From Phycisphaeraceae bacterium (GTDB lineage Bacteria > Planctomycetota > Phycisphaerae > Phycisphaerales > Phycisphaeraceae), in NCBI GenBank assembly GCA_029260675.1, contig JAJDCV010000135.1, positions 1-5,865 on the forward strand: DNA of 5,865 bases, in the 5' to 3' direction. Within the stretch, counting starts at the first letter, position 1. Each line of letters opens with the position of its first letter. The notes under the pieces were generated by a model that saw nothing but the letters and a program-made list of their open reading frames with translations, did not search any database and was not told the DNA's origin. The translations under genes and the position numbers were made by a program. Shown in pieces: positions 1 through 5,670 of the stretch.

Positions 1-2
1 AA

Positions 3-1193
3 GAAGTCAACGACCGTGTCATAGTACGGGGTCTGCAACCCGTAAAAGCGGCCGATCCTAAGCCGGTGTTTTTCGGCCGAAAAACAGGCGGTGATATCGA
101 AGAGGTCAGCGAACGCCAAATCTCCAGCGGGCCGGACGAGCCGGTACTCTGTCAAGGGGGGGACACCATCGCGTATGTACGGGAGGATGACTACGGACGG
201 AGCGGATATACCGCGACCGGTGAGATCCTGCACCCCCCAGCGCCCAATCCTGTGGACCTTGAGGCCGGCCCCAACGTCTTTATCTCGGGCGGTCACTACA
301 AAGCCGAGTGCAGCGGCGTGGTCTCACTCGAGAACAACTGTATCGAAGTGCAGAAAGCTCTGATCTTCAACCGCGACGTAGGAAAGCGAAACAGCCCGAT
401 TAGTTTCACCGGCTCCATCTACATTCACGGCGGCGTGCATAGCGGTGTGGAGATCGAGGCCACCGAAAACATCATCGTCGATCGCGTCGTCGAAGGCGCG
501 AGCATCGTTTCGAAAAATGGCGACGTGGTGCTCCAAGCAGGGATCGCCGGGCGAAACAAGGGGCAGATCCGGGCGGGGAGAGACTTCATCGGCGGGTTCG
601 TCGAAAACGCCTCCATCGTTGCCGGGCGGGATATTAAGCTACAGGTCGGGGCGTTAAACAGCCAGCTGACCGCCACCAATGACATCCTGGCCGAAGGCGG
701 TAAGGGCAGCCTCGCCGGGGGTGTCCTCATAGCAGGTAACAACATCCACGCCAAAAAGATCGGCAGCTGTGGGACCCATACCGTCATCATCAGCGGCGTT
801 GGCCCGAACGAATTACCGCAGCTCAGTGAGATCAGCGATGACGCGGCAGGCCATCAGGTTCGCCTGAATGAAACCCTCGAGTTGATCGCCCAGTTCGAGC
901 GGGCGGTGCGCGACCCGAGCATGCTCACCGCTGCGGAACTGATTGTCTATACCAACCTTCAGAAACTCCGTGTCATCACCGAGCACGAAATCGCTGCGTT
1001 GGAAGTTCAACGCAACGAGATCCTCAATAAATCGATCGCCTACGCCCACGGGGATGTCAAGGCCTACCAAAAGCTCGGCCCCGACGTCGTCTTCCACGTG
1101 GGTCCGATGAAATACACCCACCGCGAGTCCAAGGGCCCGTTAACGATCGCCTACGACCCCAATCGCAGCCGGATTACCTGTAAAAGCCGCTGA
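3..1193 (+). CDS. FapA/DUF342-family protein, 5' end outside the window
   Basis: The reading frame is open from base 3 to the TGA at 1191-1193 (396 residues visible). It resembles the FapA (flagellar assembly protein A, DUF342) family. Visible in order: an N-terminal stretch with DRVIVRGLQPV; a segment around nt 165-230 (GGDTIAYV, then GYTATGEI) matching the family's 'G-D-x-hydrophobic ... G-x-x-G' linker; a glycine-rich right-handed beta-helix at about nt 405-770, with spaced rungs such as GGVHSGVEIEA, GASIVSKNGDVVLQAGIAG and ENASIVAGRDIKL; and a Glu-rich helical tail at about nt 830-1070 (LQKLRVITEHEIAALEVQRNEI). In Vibrio, FapA works in polar flagellum placement; in planctomycetes the role is not established. 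A GTG at 66 could start a 375-residue protein, but family-like sequence continues upstream without a stop and GTG 66 has no Shine-Dalgarno sequence, so the true start is left of the window. No intrinsic terminator follows. Confidence 0.8.
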   Translation, partial: EVNDRVIVRGLQPVKAADPKPVFFGRKTGGDIEEVSERQISSGPDEPVLCQGGDTIAYVREDDYGRSGYTATGEILHPPAPNPVDLEAGPNVFISGGHYKAECSGVVSLENNCIEVQKALIFNRDVGKRNSPISFTGSIYIHGGVHSGVEIEATENIIVDRVVEGASIVSKNGDVVLQAGIAGRNKGQIRAGRDFIGGFVENASIVAGRDIKLQVGALNSQLTATNDILAEGGKGSLAGGVLIAGNNIHAKKIGSCGTHTVIISGVGPNELPQLSEISDDAAGHQVRLNETLELIAQFERAVRDPSMLTAAELIVYTNLQKLRVITEHEIAALEVQRNEILNKSIAYAHGDVKAYQKLGPDVVFHVGPMKYTHRESKGPLTIAYDPNRSRITCKSR

Positions 1194-1548
1194 ACAGCCC
1201 GGCATCCGCCCCCCCCTTTCATAATTGTTTGTGTGTGACCTCGCAGCGATGCAATTTTTGCATGCATCATTTGGCCTCTGTACACACTGACTTACCCGAG
1301 GCAACTGTCACCCCAGCTTCCCCGGGCAGAGCACGGGATTATAAGATCATTTTGCCTTTAGTTCTGCCTTATTGGACCATAAACGAGGATGGGCCATCCA
1401 AAATGAGGCTGAATGAAGGCCGATCAAGGTAATGCGTTGGGACCGTTATAAAAAAGATTTAATCATTGTTACATGTCGCTTTACCCCCTATTCTGATCCG
1501 CTACGGATCGTAACCTGAGTCTATCTCTGTTCGTTCCCAAGAATTAAC
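1194..1548. other. Gene-free spacer after the FapA-family gene
   Basis: This stretch is visibly AT-richer than the flanking genes. I see no credible gene: a TTG-started frame at 1229-1432 has no ribosome binding site and no family resemblance. It holds a run of eight C (1209-1216), a short TG run (about 1229-1236), a small inverted repeat ATGCAA-TTT-TTGCAT (1249-1263) without a T tract, and a perfect inverted repeat at 1495-1509. No tRNA or rRNA was recognised. Confidence 0.6.
1495..1509. repeat. Perfect 6-bp inverted repeat upstream of the prepilin-gene promoter
   Basis: GATCCG (1495-1500), spacer CTA, CGGATC (1504-1509). It lies about 40 bp upstream of the proposed -35 box at 1549, a position where an activator or repressor could bind. 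It could also be a chance palindrome; no regulator is identifiable. Confidence 0.3.
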
Positions 1549-1576
1549 TTGAAAACGGATACCATAGTTATATAAT
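1549..1576 (+). promoter_or_regulatory. Sigma70-type promoter of the prepilin-like gene
   Basis: TTGAAA at 1549-1554 (five of six consensus bases), a 16-nt spacer, then a perfect TATAAT at 1571-1576. Transcription would start near 1583, giving a leader of about 148 nt before GTG 1731. Because transcription starts here, the in-frame GTG at 1596 would lie only about 13 nt from the RNA 5' end without a Shine-Dalgarno sequence, which supports the later start. Confidence 0.6.
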
Positions 1577-1582
1577 TAGCTT

Positions 1583-1730
1583 TAACTGTTGTTGTGTGGC
1601 TACACGTATTCCAAATGCATTCGCAGTGAACGGCCCGATACCCATTATTTTATTGCTGAAAATTGTCGGTTCGACGGTCTCGCGATCTAATCGAGGCAGA
1701 ACTATTTTAGATAGACAGGAGCAAACCGTA
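1583..1730 (+). promoter_or_regulatory. Long 5' leader with small hairpins
   Basis: This is the predicted untranslated leader between the promoter and GTG 1731. It contains GTCG-GTT-CGAC (1665-1675) and CTC-gc-GAT-cta-ATC-GAG (1679-1695), two adjacent small hairpins just upstream of the ribosome binding site. No known riboswitch class was recognised. The frame stays open through it in phase with the prepilin gene, but the amino acids encoded do not look like a prepilin leader. Confidence 0.35.
1717..1721 (+). promoter_or_regulatory. Ribosome binding site that fixes the GTG 1731 start
   Basis: AGGAG sits 9 nt before GTG 1731. No comparable site precedes the alternative in-frame GTG at 1596, so it decides the start of the prepilin-like gene. 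Confidence 0.7.
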
Positions 1731-2627
1731 GTGAACTTAAAGGCAGCTGCTAAATCGGGTGGGGCCTTTACGTTAATCGAGTTGCTGGTGGTAATCTCCA
1801 TCATCGCACTACTGGTCGGGATCCTGCTGCCTGCACTGGGAGCGGCGCGGGCGACCGCCAAATCGATCGTCTGCATGAGTAACAGCCGACAGATCGGCAC
1901 GGCATCGACTACATACACAGTCGATAACAAAGAATTCTTCGTACGTTACCGCGAGGTCTACAGGACCGGGTCTTATCCCGGCACGTCCCACGGTTCCTGG
2001 TGGACAGCCCTGCTGTATAACCTGGAATACATGCCCGACCGACGGGGCTTTACCTGCCCGACGCTCGAATCGAAGAAAGAAATCGAGGAGGCCGACCCGC
2101 TGAACCCGCAGCGGGAAGCGTGGGCGTTCTCCGAGTACGGCATGAACTCCAGCAACATCGGGATTGTTCAGCGTCAAACCAACTTTATCCTCAGTGAATA
2201 CACCTATACAGGGGTTGTTCCCTCCGGGCCCACCAAAGGCACACCGAACCAGCAGCTCGCGATCTCGGCCAGGATCGGGGACTTCACTCAAGCGTCTCAC
2301 ACGATCTACTTCATGGACTCCGCGGAGAAGATCGGCCGGAGTGATTACAGGGGCTCAAACTTTGTGTTCGACTATGCGGCAAGCAGGAGTATGCGGTTCG
2401 GGAACCCCCACCCCCGGCACAAACTCGCGGCGAATACGACCTTTGCCGACGGGCATGCCGAGCCCATCAAACTGACCACAGGCGACGACCAACCGGTGCT
2501 GGTGCGTGCGGAGATGTATGGCACAACCGACCCAACTAGCTTCGATGACAACGAATTAAGCGACGCGACAAGGCACCAGAATAATCGTTGGACCATTGAC
2601 GGCAAGCCCAGAGCGGGCGGCCTTTGA
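1731..2627 (+). CDS. Prepilin-type N-terminal cleavage/methylation protein with H-X9-DG motif
   Basis: A 298-residue type II secretion/type IV pilin-like protein. The start is GTG 1731, chosen for its AGGAG 9 nt upstream and because it gives a short basic leader of normal length (12 residues, with Lys4 and Lys8). The class III signal is GGA|FTLIELLVVISII: cleavage by a prepilin peptidase is expected between Ala12 and Phe13, with Glu17 as the conserved Glu5 of the mature protein and a hydrophobic helix to about residue 36. It then has the usual SNSRQIG segment with Cys48, a FTCP motif with a second cysteine, and His230-X9-Asp240-Gly241, the 'prepilin-processing-associated H-X9-DG' signature widespread in planctomycetes. 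Ala instead of Gly at -1 is tolerated and common in that phylum. Such genes occur in many copies, and their substrates or pseudopilus partners are mostly unknown. The next gene begins 67 nt later. Confidence 0.88.
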   Translation: MNLKAAAKSGGAFTLIELLVVISIIALLVGILLPALGAARATAKSIVCMSNSRQIGTASTTYTVDNKEFFVRYREVYRTGSYPGTSHGSWWTALLYNLEYMPDRRGFTCPTLESKKEIEEADPLNPQREAWAFSEYGMNSSNIGIVQRQTNFILSEYTYTGVVPSGPTKGTPNQQLAISARIGDFTQASHTIYFMDSAEKIGRSDYRGSNFVFDYAASRSMRFGNPHPRHKLAANTTFADGHAEPIKLTTGDDQPVLVRAEMYGTTDPTSFDDNELSDATRHQNNRWTIDGKPRAGGL

Positions 2628-2682
2628 AATAGAGATGGATGTGTTATCCAAGCCTGAGAACTAACCCTTTTTCCTGGTAATG

Positions 2683-2687
2683 GGAGG
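2683..2687 (+). promoter_or_regulatory. Ribosome binding site of the first PEP-CTERM gene
   Basis: GGAGG lies 7 nt before ATG 2695 and 4 nt before ATG 2692. The upstream in-frame ATG at 2680 overlaps the site itself and cannot use it. I therefore place the start at 2695; 2692 is nearly as good and adds one Met. Confidence 0.65.
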
Positions 2688-2694
2688 CGAGATG

Positions 2695-3867
2695 ATGAAG
2701 AAACTGACACGTGTATTGCTGGGTTGTGCGGTGGCCTGCGTGGCTGCCGGGCCGGTGTTTGCCGCGGCACCCGTGCCGTTCGCCAACACGCTTTACTCAA
2801 CAGACTTCGAGACCGATCAGTCGGCCAACTGGACCATCGACTCCAACCCCGGCTCGGGCGTGGGCAGCGAATCGATCGATCACACCTTCGCTTACGCCGG
2901 CCTCGACGGTATTTCAGGCACGGGCGTAAAGGTCATCGCCAACGACGGCACCTCGGTCGCTGGTTCGTCCTCGGCACAGACCACGCTGGACCTCGTCGCT
3001 CTGACCGGCGGCGCGATCACGGAGATCACCGGCTCGTACCAGCTCCAGGTCGATGCCTGGATGAGCTACTCACACCTCGGCCCGGGTGCCGGGACCAGTG
3101 AGCACGCCTACATCGGGATCAACACCACACCCGGCATCGCCGCCAGCTACTTTTCAACCAATACGGTCTCCGGCACCTACCTGTTCAACACGGTCGATGG
3201 CGACGTCGGTAACGACATCATCGTCCGGGACTCCATCACACCCACCGACGGGCTGACCACCGTCAAGGACCCCAGCAACTTCGACGCCCCGTATCAGCTC
3301 GGCGTACCTGCCGCGACCGTCGGGAACGGCGCGGTGATCAACGGGTGGGCGACATGGACCATGCAGTACAACGCCGTGGCGGACACGTTTAACGTCTGGA
3401 TCGACGGTGTGGAGATACCTTTCGAGGACCCGCTGTTATTTACCCCCCTGGATCAGAACATCCAGAACTCCAGCGGCGTGACCAGCGGCGCGGTCTCGCT
3501 GGGGCTGTTTGACGCGGGTGCCGGATCTTCGGCGTTCCCCGCGGACCAGTTCGTGATCTACGACAATGTTGTGATCACCACCGAGAACGACCTGCTCACG
3601 CCCCCATTGATCGGCGATCTGGACGGCGATGGGTTCGTCGGGATCACGGACCTGAACATCGTCCTGGGTGCCTGGAACCAGAGCGTGCCCCCGGGCGACC
3701 CGCTGGCCGACCCTTCGGGTGACGGGTTCGTCGGGATCGACGACCTGAACCAGGTGCTGGGCAACTGGAACGCTGGCACCCCGCCGCCGCCAGGTGCCGC
3801 TGTGCCCGAACCGGCCACGCTTGCTCTATTGGGCCTCGGTGGCTTGGCCATCCTGCGTCGCCGCTGA
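2695..3867 (+). CDS. Secreted dockerin-repeat PEP-CTERM protein, first copy
   Basis: A 390-residue exported protein of unknown role. It has a Sec signal peptide (MKKLTRVLLGCAVAC..., cleavage probably after VFA at residue 23). The body (about 33-305) is rich in Gly, Ser, Thr and Asp, with FNVWIDGVEI and AVSLGLFD stretches that suggest a lectin/LamG-like beta-sandwich. Two 12-residue calcium loops follow (about 307-364): DLDGDGFVGITD and DPSGDGFVGIDD, with Asp at loop positions 1, 5 and 12 in both. The last 21 residues are the PEP-CTERM signal: VPEP, a hydrophobic segment (LALLGLGG...) and a terminal RRR. Exosortase-type enzymes recognise this tail in other bacteria; none is encoded here. It may share the prepilin gene's promoter, since no clear terminator lies in the 67-nt gap, and it ends 18 nt before a strong terminator. 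Cys11 in LLGC is not taken as a lipobox. Confidence 0.85.
   Translation: MKKLTRVLLGCAVACVAAGPVFAAAPVPFANTLYSTDFETDQSANWTIDSNPGSGVGSESIDHTFAYAGLDGISGTGVKVIANDGTSVAGSSSAQTTLDLVALTGGAITEITGSYQLQVDAWMSYSHLGPGAGTSEHAYIGINTTPGIAASYFSTNTVSGTYLFNTVDGDVGNDIIVRDSITPTDGLTTVKDPSNFDAPYQLGVPAATVGNGAVINGWATWTMQYNAVADTFNVWIDGVEIPFEDPLLFTPLDQNIQNSSGVTSGAVSLGLFDAGAGSSAFPADQFVIYDNVVITTENDLLTPPLIGDLDGDGFVGITDLNIVLGAWNQSVPPGDPLADPSGDGFVGIDDLNQVLGNWNAGTPPPPGAAVPEPATLALLGLGGLAILRRR
3613..3786 (+). repeat. Dockerin-type double calcium-loop cassette, copy 1
   Basis: It encodes 58 residues (GDLDGDGFVGITDLNIVLGA ... GNWNAGTPP) made of two related loop-helix units, each ending in a 'DLN-x-VL-x-x-WN' helix. The partner copy is at 4847-5020. 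By eye the two differ at 16 of 174 bases and at only 2 of 58 residues. Confidence 0.85.
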
Positions 3868-3885
3868 TCAAGTATCATTCAACTC

Positions 3886-3918
3886 ACCCGGCTCTGGTGA
3901 GAACCAGGGCCGGGTTTT
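3886..3918 (+). terminator. Intrinsic terminator after the first PEP-CTERM gene
   Basis: Twelve-pair stem ACCCGGCTCTGG (3886-3897) with CCAGGGCCGGGT (3904-3915), one G-T wobble, a 6-nt loop TGAGAA, then a T run through 3918. It should separate this gene from the next one, which then needs its own promoter or read-through. Confidence 0.85.
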
Positions 3919-3954
3919 CGTGTCTTGCATAAAGCGGTTTTCTAGTTTTTTATA

Positions 3955-3960
3955 GAGGAG
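3955..3960 (+). promoter_or_regulatory. Ribosome binding site of the second PEP-CTERM gene
   Basis: GAGGAG lies 7 nt before GTG 3968 and supports that start over the internal ATG at 3980. The preceding 45 bases are T-rich, but I find no convincing -35/-10 pair between the terminator and this site. Confidence 0.75.
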
Positions 3961-3967
3961 AAGTGAC

Positions 3968-5098
3968 GTGAAGAAATCGATGTACCCCATGTCCCTGGCG
4001 GCCTGCCTGCTCGCGGCGGGCCCGGCCTTTGGCGCAACCCTGCTGTCTGACGACCTTAGCAGCGGTGCGAATTTCACCGTGGTCGGGACGGCGGACAGCG
4101 CCGCGACCTTCGGGTTTGATTACAGCACGGTCGGCATCCCCGCCGCTCCGGGTGCTGCCAATACCCTCGGCCTGAAGTTGGAGGTGAACAACGGTGACGC
4201 CGTGGCCGCCGCAGAGGCGATCACTGCGGTCACCACCCAGACCTTCAGCGGGGCCTACACCGTCGAGTTCGATATGTGGCTGAACTACACCGGTCCGCTT
4301 GAACTGGGCGGCGCGGGTTCGACCGAGTTCGGCGGCGGTGTGATCGGGCACGACGGCCTGACCGCCGGTTTCGGCGCCAGCGGCGCCGACCTGACCTTCG
4401 CCGGTGACGCGGGGTCCAGCACCGACCTTCGTGCCCACGAGAACGGCACCCAGCAGACCCTGCTTGACGGCGGTTTCAACCCCCTTCTGACCGGGCTGAA
4501 CCACCCGAACATCGGCGGCGAGTTGGCTCTATTCCCCGCCACACCCGCGCCGGCGGCACAGGTCGCTTTGCACCCGGCCCAGATCGAGTTCACCCGAGCC
4601 GGTGCGGCGGGCTTCGCCTGGCGTCACTGGGTGATCAATGTGGATGAAACCGCCGGGACCGCCGACTTCAACGTCGATGGCGTCCAGGTCGTCACGCTCA
4701 ACGCGAATGACGGCACGGGGTTCACCCCCGCCGGCAAAGCTGGTTTTGTTTATGCTGACATCTTCACCTCGATCGCGGGGAATCCAGCCGTGTCGTTTGG
4801 CTTGTTCGACAACCTGCTCGTGACCGGCGGCGCCGCGCCATTGGTCGGCGATCTGGACGGCGACGGGTTCGTCGGGATCACCGACCTGAACATCGTCCTC
4901 AGTGCCTGGAACCAGACCGTGCCCCCGGGTGATCCGCTGGCCGATCCTTCGGGTGACGGGTTTGTCGGGATCGATGACCTCAACCAGGTTCTGGGCAACT
5001 GGAACGCCGGGACGCCCCCGACCTCTGCCGCGGTGCCTGAGCCGACCACGCTGGCCCTGCTTGGCCTGGGTGGAGTCGTGGTCCTGAGGCGTCGTTAG
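3968..5098 (+). CDS. Secreted dockerin-repeat PEP-CTERM protein, second copy
   Basis: A 376-residue exported protein starting at GTG. The signal peptide (KKSMYPMSLAACLLAAGPAFG) is probably cut after Gly22, giving a mature ATLLSDDLSSG start. The body to about residue 290 is a predicted beta-rich domain with YTVEFDMWLNY, TADFNVDGVQVV and AVSFGLFDNLLV strands, aligning loosely with the first copy (YQLQVDAWMSY, DTFNVWIDGVEI, AVSLGLFD). Residues 294-351 are the two calcium loops, almost identical to those of the first copy. The tail is VPEPTTLALLGLGG plus a hydrophobic stretch and RRR, a PEP-CTERM sorting signal. Its mature N-terminus matches the truncated gene at 5671 at 33 of 43 positions, much closer than to the first copy. 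Only a structural, surface or carbohydrate-binding role can be guessed; no catalytic motif is visible. Confidence 0.85.
   Translation: MKKSMYPMSLAACLLAAGPAFGATLLSDDLSSGANFTVVGTADSAATFGFDYSTVGIPAAPGAANTLGLKLEVNNGDAVAAAEAITAVTTQTFSGAYTVEFDMWLNYTGPLELGGAGSTEFGGGVIGHDGLTAGFGASGADLTFAGDAGSSTDLRAHENGTQQTLLDGGFNPLLTGLNHPNIGGELALFPATPAPAAQVALHPAQIEFTRAGAAGFAWRHWVINVDETAGTADFNVDGVQVVTLNANDGTGFTPAGKAGFVYADIFTSIAGNPAVSFGLFDNLLVTGGAAPLVGDLDGDGFVGITDLNIVLSAWNQTVPPGDPLADPSGDGFVGIDDLNQVLGNWNAGTPPTSAAVPEPTTLALLGLGGVVVLRRR
4847..5020 (+). repeat. Dockerin-type double calcium-loop cassette, copy 2
   Basis: Partner of the cassette at 3613-3786. Residue changes are Gly to Ser and Ser to Thr in the linker helix region; the other differences are synonymous, so the cassette appears held by selection at protein level. 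Confidence 0.85.
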
Positions 5099-5122
5099 TG
5101 ATGTTACAATGGCCTGCGAAGG

Positions 5123-5201
5123 CGGGTTTGGTAAGCTGATTTAGCTTTGGAGGGGACGACACCAGACCCGGTTTGTTGCCGTCCTCAAACACTGAACCGG
5201 G
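5123..5201 (+). promoter_or_regulatory. Structured RNA region with competing helices, attenuator-like
   Basis: Helix P1 pairs CGGGTTTGGT (5123-5132) with ACCAGACCCG (5161-5170), ten pairs with one wobble. It encloses AAGCT-GATTT-AGCTT (5133-5147) and a purine-rich strand GGAGGGGACGAC. Next comes GTTTG (5171-5175) with CAAAC (5186-5190); its loop holds CGTCC (5180-5184), complementary to GGACG (5154-5158). An alternative helix CCCGGTT (5167-5173) with AACCGGG (5195-5201) would break both P1 and the terminator at 5197. This is a layout like P1/antiterminator/terminator. I recognise no known riboswitch class, and GC-rich DNA can give such pairings by chance. Confidence 0.35.
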
Positions 5202-5230
5202 CGTCCGCTCCCACGGCGCCCGGATTTTTT
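5197..5230 (+). terminator. Intrinsic terminator after the second PEP-CTERM gene
   Basis: CCGGGCG (5197-5203) pairs with CGCCCGG (5217-5223), extended by CCG/CGG (5205-5207, 5214-5216) across a bulged T, then A and six T (5225-5230). It lies 98 nt after the stop codon, much further than the 18 nt seen for the first copy. Confidence 0.85.
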
Positions 5231-5459
5231 ATGGCCGCATCACGGGAGCTGGAGAACGAATCAGCCTACCCCCCGAATTCAGACTTAAACCTCTATTAAT
5301 TCCACAATCAAGTGGCCGTGATGTTCGGACCGAAAACGGCCTTGTGTGTGCCAGATTGGCGATTTTACCTAAACCCCCCCTCTCCACATGGACAGGACGC
5401 ACAGACCCCCAGGAGGCACAAAATAGTGCATTCTGTTCGATAATTATAAAACATTAGGC
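5231..5459. other. Gene-free spacer before the third PEP-CTERM-type gene
   Basis: No supported gene. It contains the nested inverted repeat at 5309-5344, a TG run (about 5343-5350), a run of seven C (5374-5380), and an isolated AGGAGG (5411-5416) followed by only a five-codon frame (GTG 5426 to TAA). Base composition is AT-richer than in the genes. Confidence 0.55.
5309..5344. repeat. Nested inverted repeat
   Basis: The outer arms are GGCCGT (5314-5319) and ACGGCC (5336-5341), extendable by CAA/TTG with a 2-nt bulge. The inner palindrome is TTCGG-A-CCGAA (5324-5334). No T tract follows, so it is not a typical terminator; the one-base centre of the inner palindrome suits a protein-binding site better than an RNA loop. 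Confidence 0.4.
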
Positions 5460-5496
5460 TTGACAAATGATAGCATTTAGGTCATTCTATATATAA
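5460..5496 (+). promoter_or_regulatory. Possible promoter for the third gene
   Basis: A perfect TTGACA (5460-5465) is followed by an AT-rich box TATATATAA (5488-5496), but the spacing (22 nt or more) is longer than the 16-18 nt preferred by sigma70. An inverted repeat AAATG-ATAG-CATTT (5465-5478) directly abuts the -35 box and could be an operator. If active, it would give a leader of roughly 170 nt. Confidence 0.3.
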
Positions 5497-5656
5497 GTTT
5501 GAGGGCGTAAGTGAGTAGGGAGAAGGTATTTCAGAAGTGGCCCATTCTGGGCACAGGTCGGAGAAGAGAGAAAGGCCGAATAAACACGTCGCGTCAATCC
5601 ACACCATGTGTGTGTGTCTTTATTGTTGTAGTTAAGAGTTTTGCTTCTTCAATTTT

Positions 5657-5662
5657 AGGAGG
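5657..5662 (+). promoter_or_regulatory. Ribosome binding site of the third gene
   Basis: A full AGGAGG lies 8 nt before ATG 5671, fixing the start of the gene that runs off the window. Confidence 0.8.
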
Positions 5663-5670
5663 ACGGAGAG

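Noticed and set aside
1229..1432. 67-residue + strand frame in the spacer
   Set aside because: TTG start, no ribosome binding site, no recognisable motif, and it lies in AT-richer intergenic DNA.
1596..1730. N-terminal extension of the prepilin-like protein from GTG 1596
   Set aside because: It would put 57 residues before the cleavage site, has no ribosome binding site and starts only about 13 nt after the predicted transcription start.
2637..2672. Possible terminator between the prepilin-like and first PEP-CTERM gene
   Set aside because: Only a 4-pair GGAT/ATCC hairpin, and the T run at 2668 is about 20 nt away from it.
2713..2727. Lipobox-like LLGC in the first PEP-CTERM signal peptide
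   Set aside because: The cysteine is at residue 11, too early for a lipoprotein hydrophobic core; a normal signal peptidase I site (VFA) follows at residue 23.
3558..3878. Minus-strand frames opposite the dockerin cassettes and other genes
   Set aside because: They are mirror frames of GC-rich coding DNA, repeated at both cassettes because the + strand is repeated, with no start signals or family features.
5411..5443. AGGAGG followed by GTG 5426 and a five-codon frame
   Set aside because: Spacing fits a leader peptide, but five codons with no regulatory pattern and no linked attenuator give no support.
5173..5457. 94-residue + strand frame
   Set aside because: It begins at TTG inside the structured region and runs straight through the terminator; composition is unlike the genes and no ribosome binding site is present.
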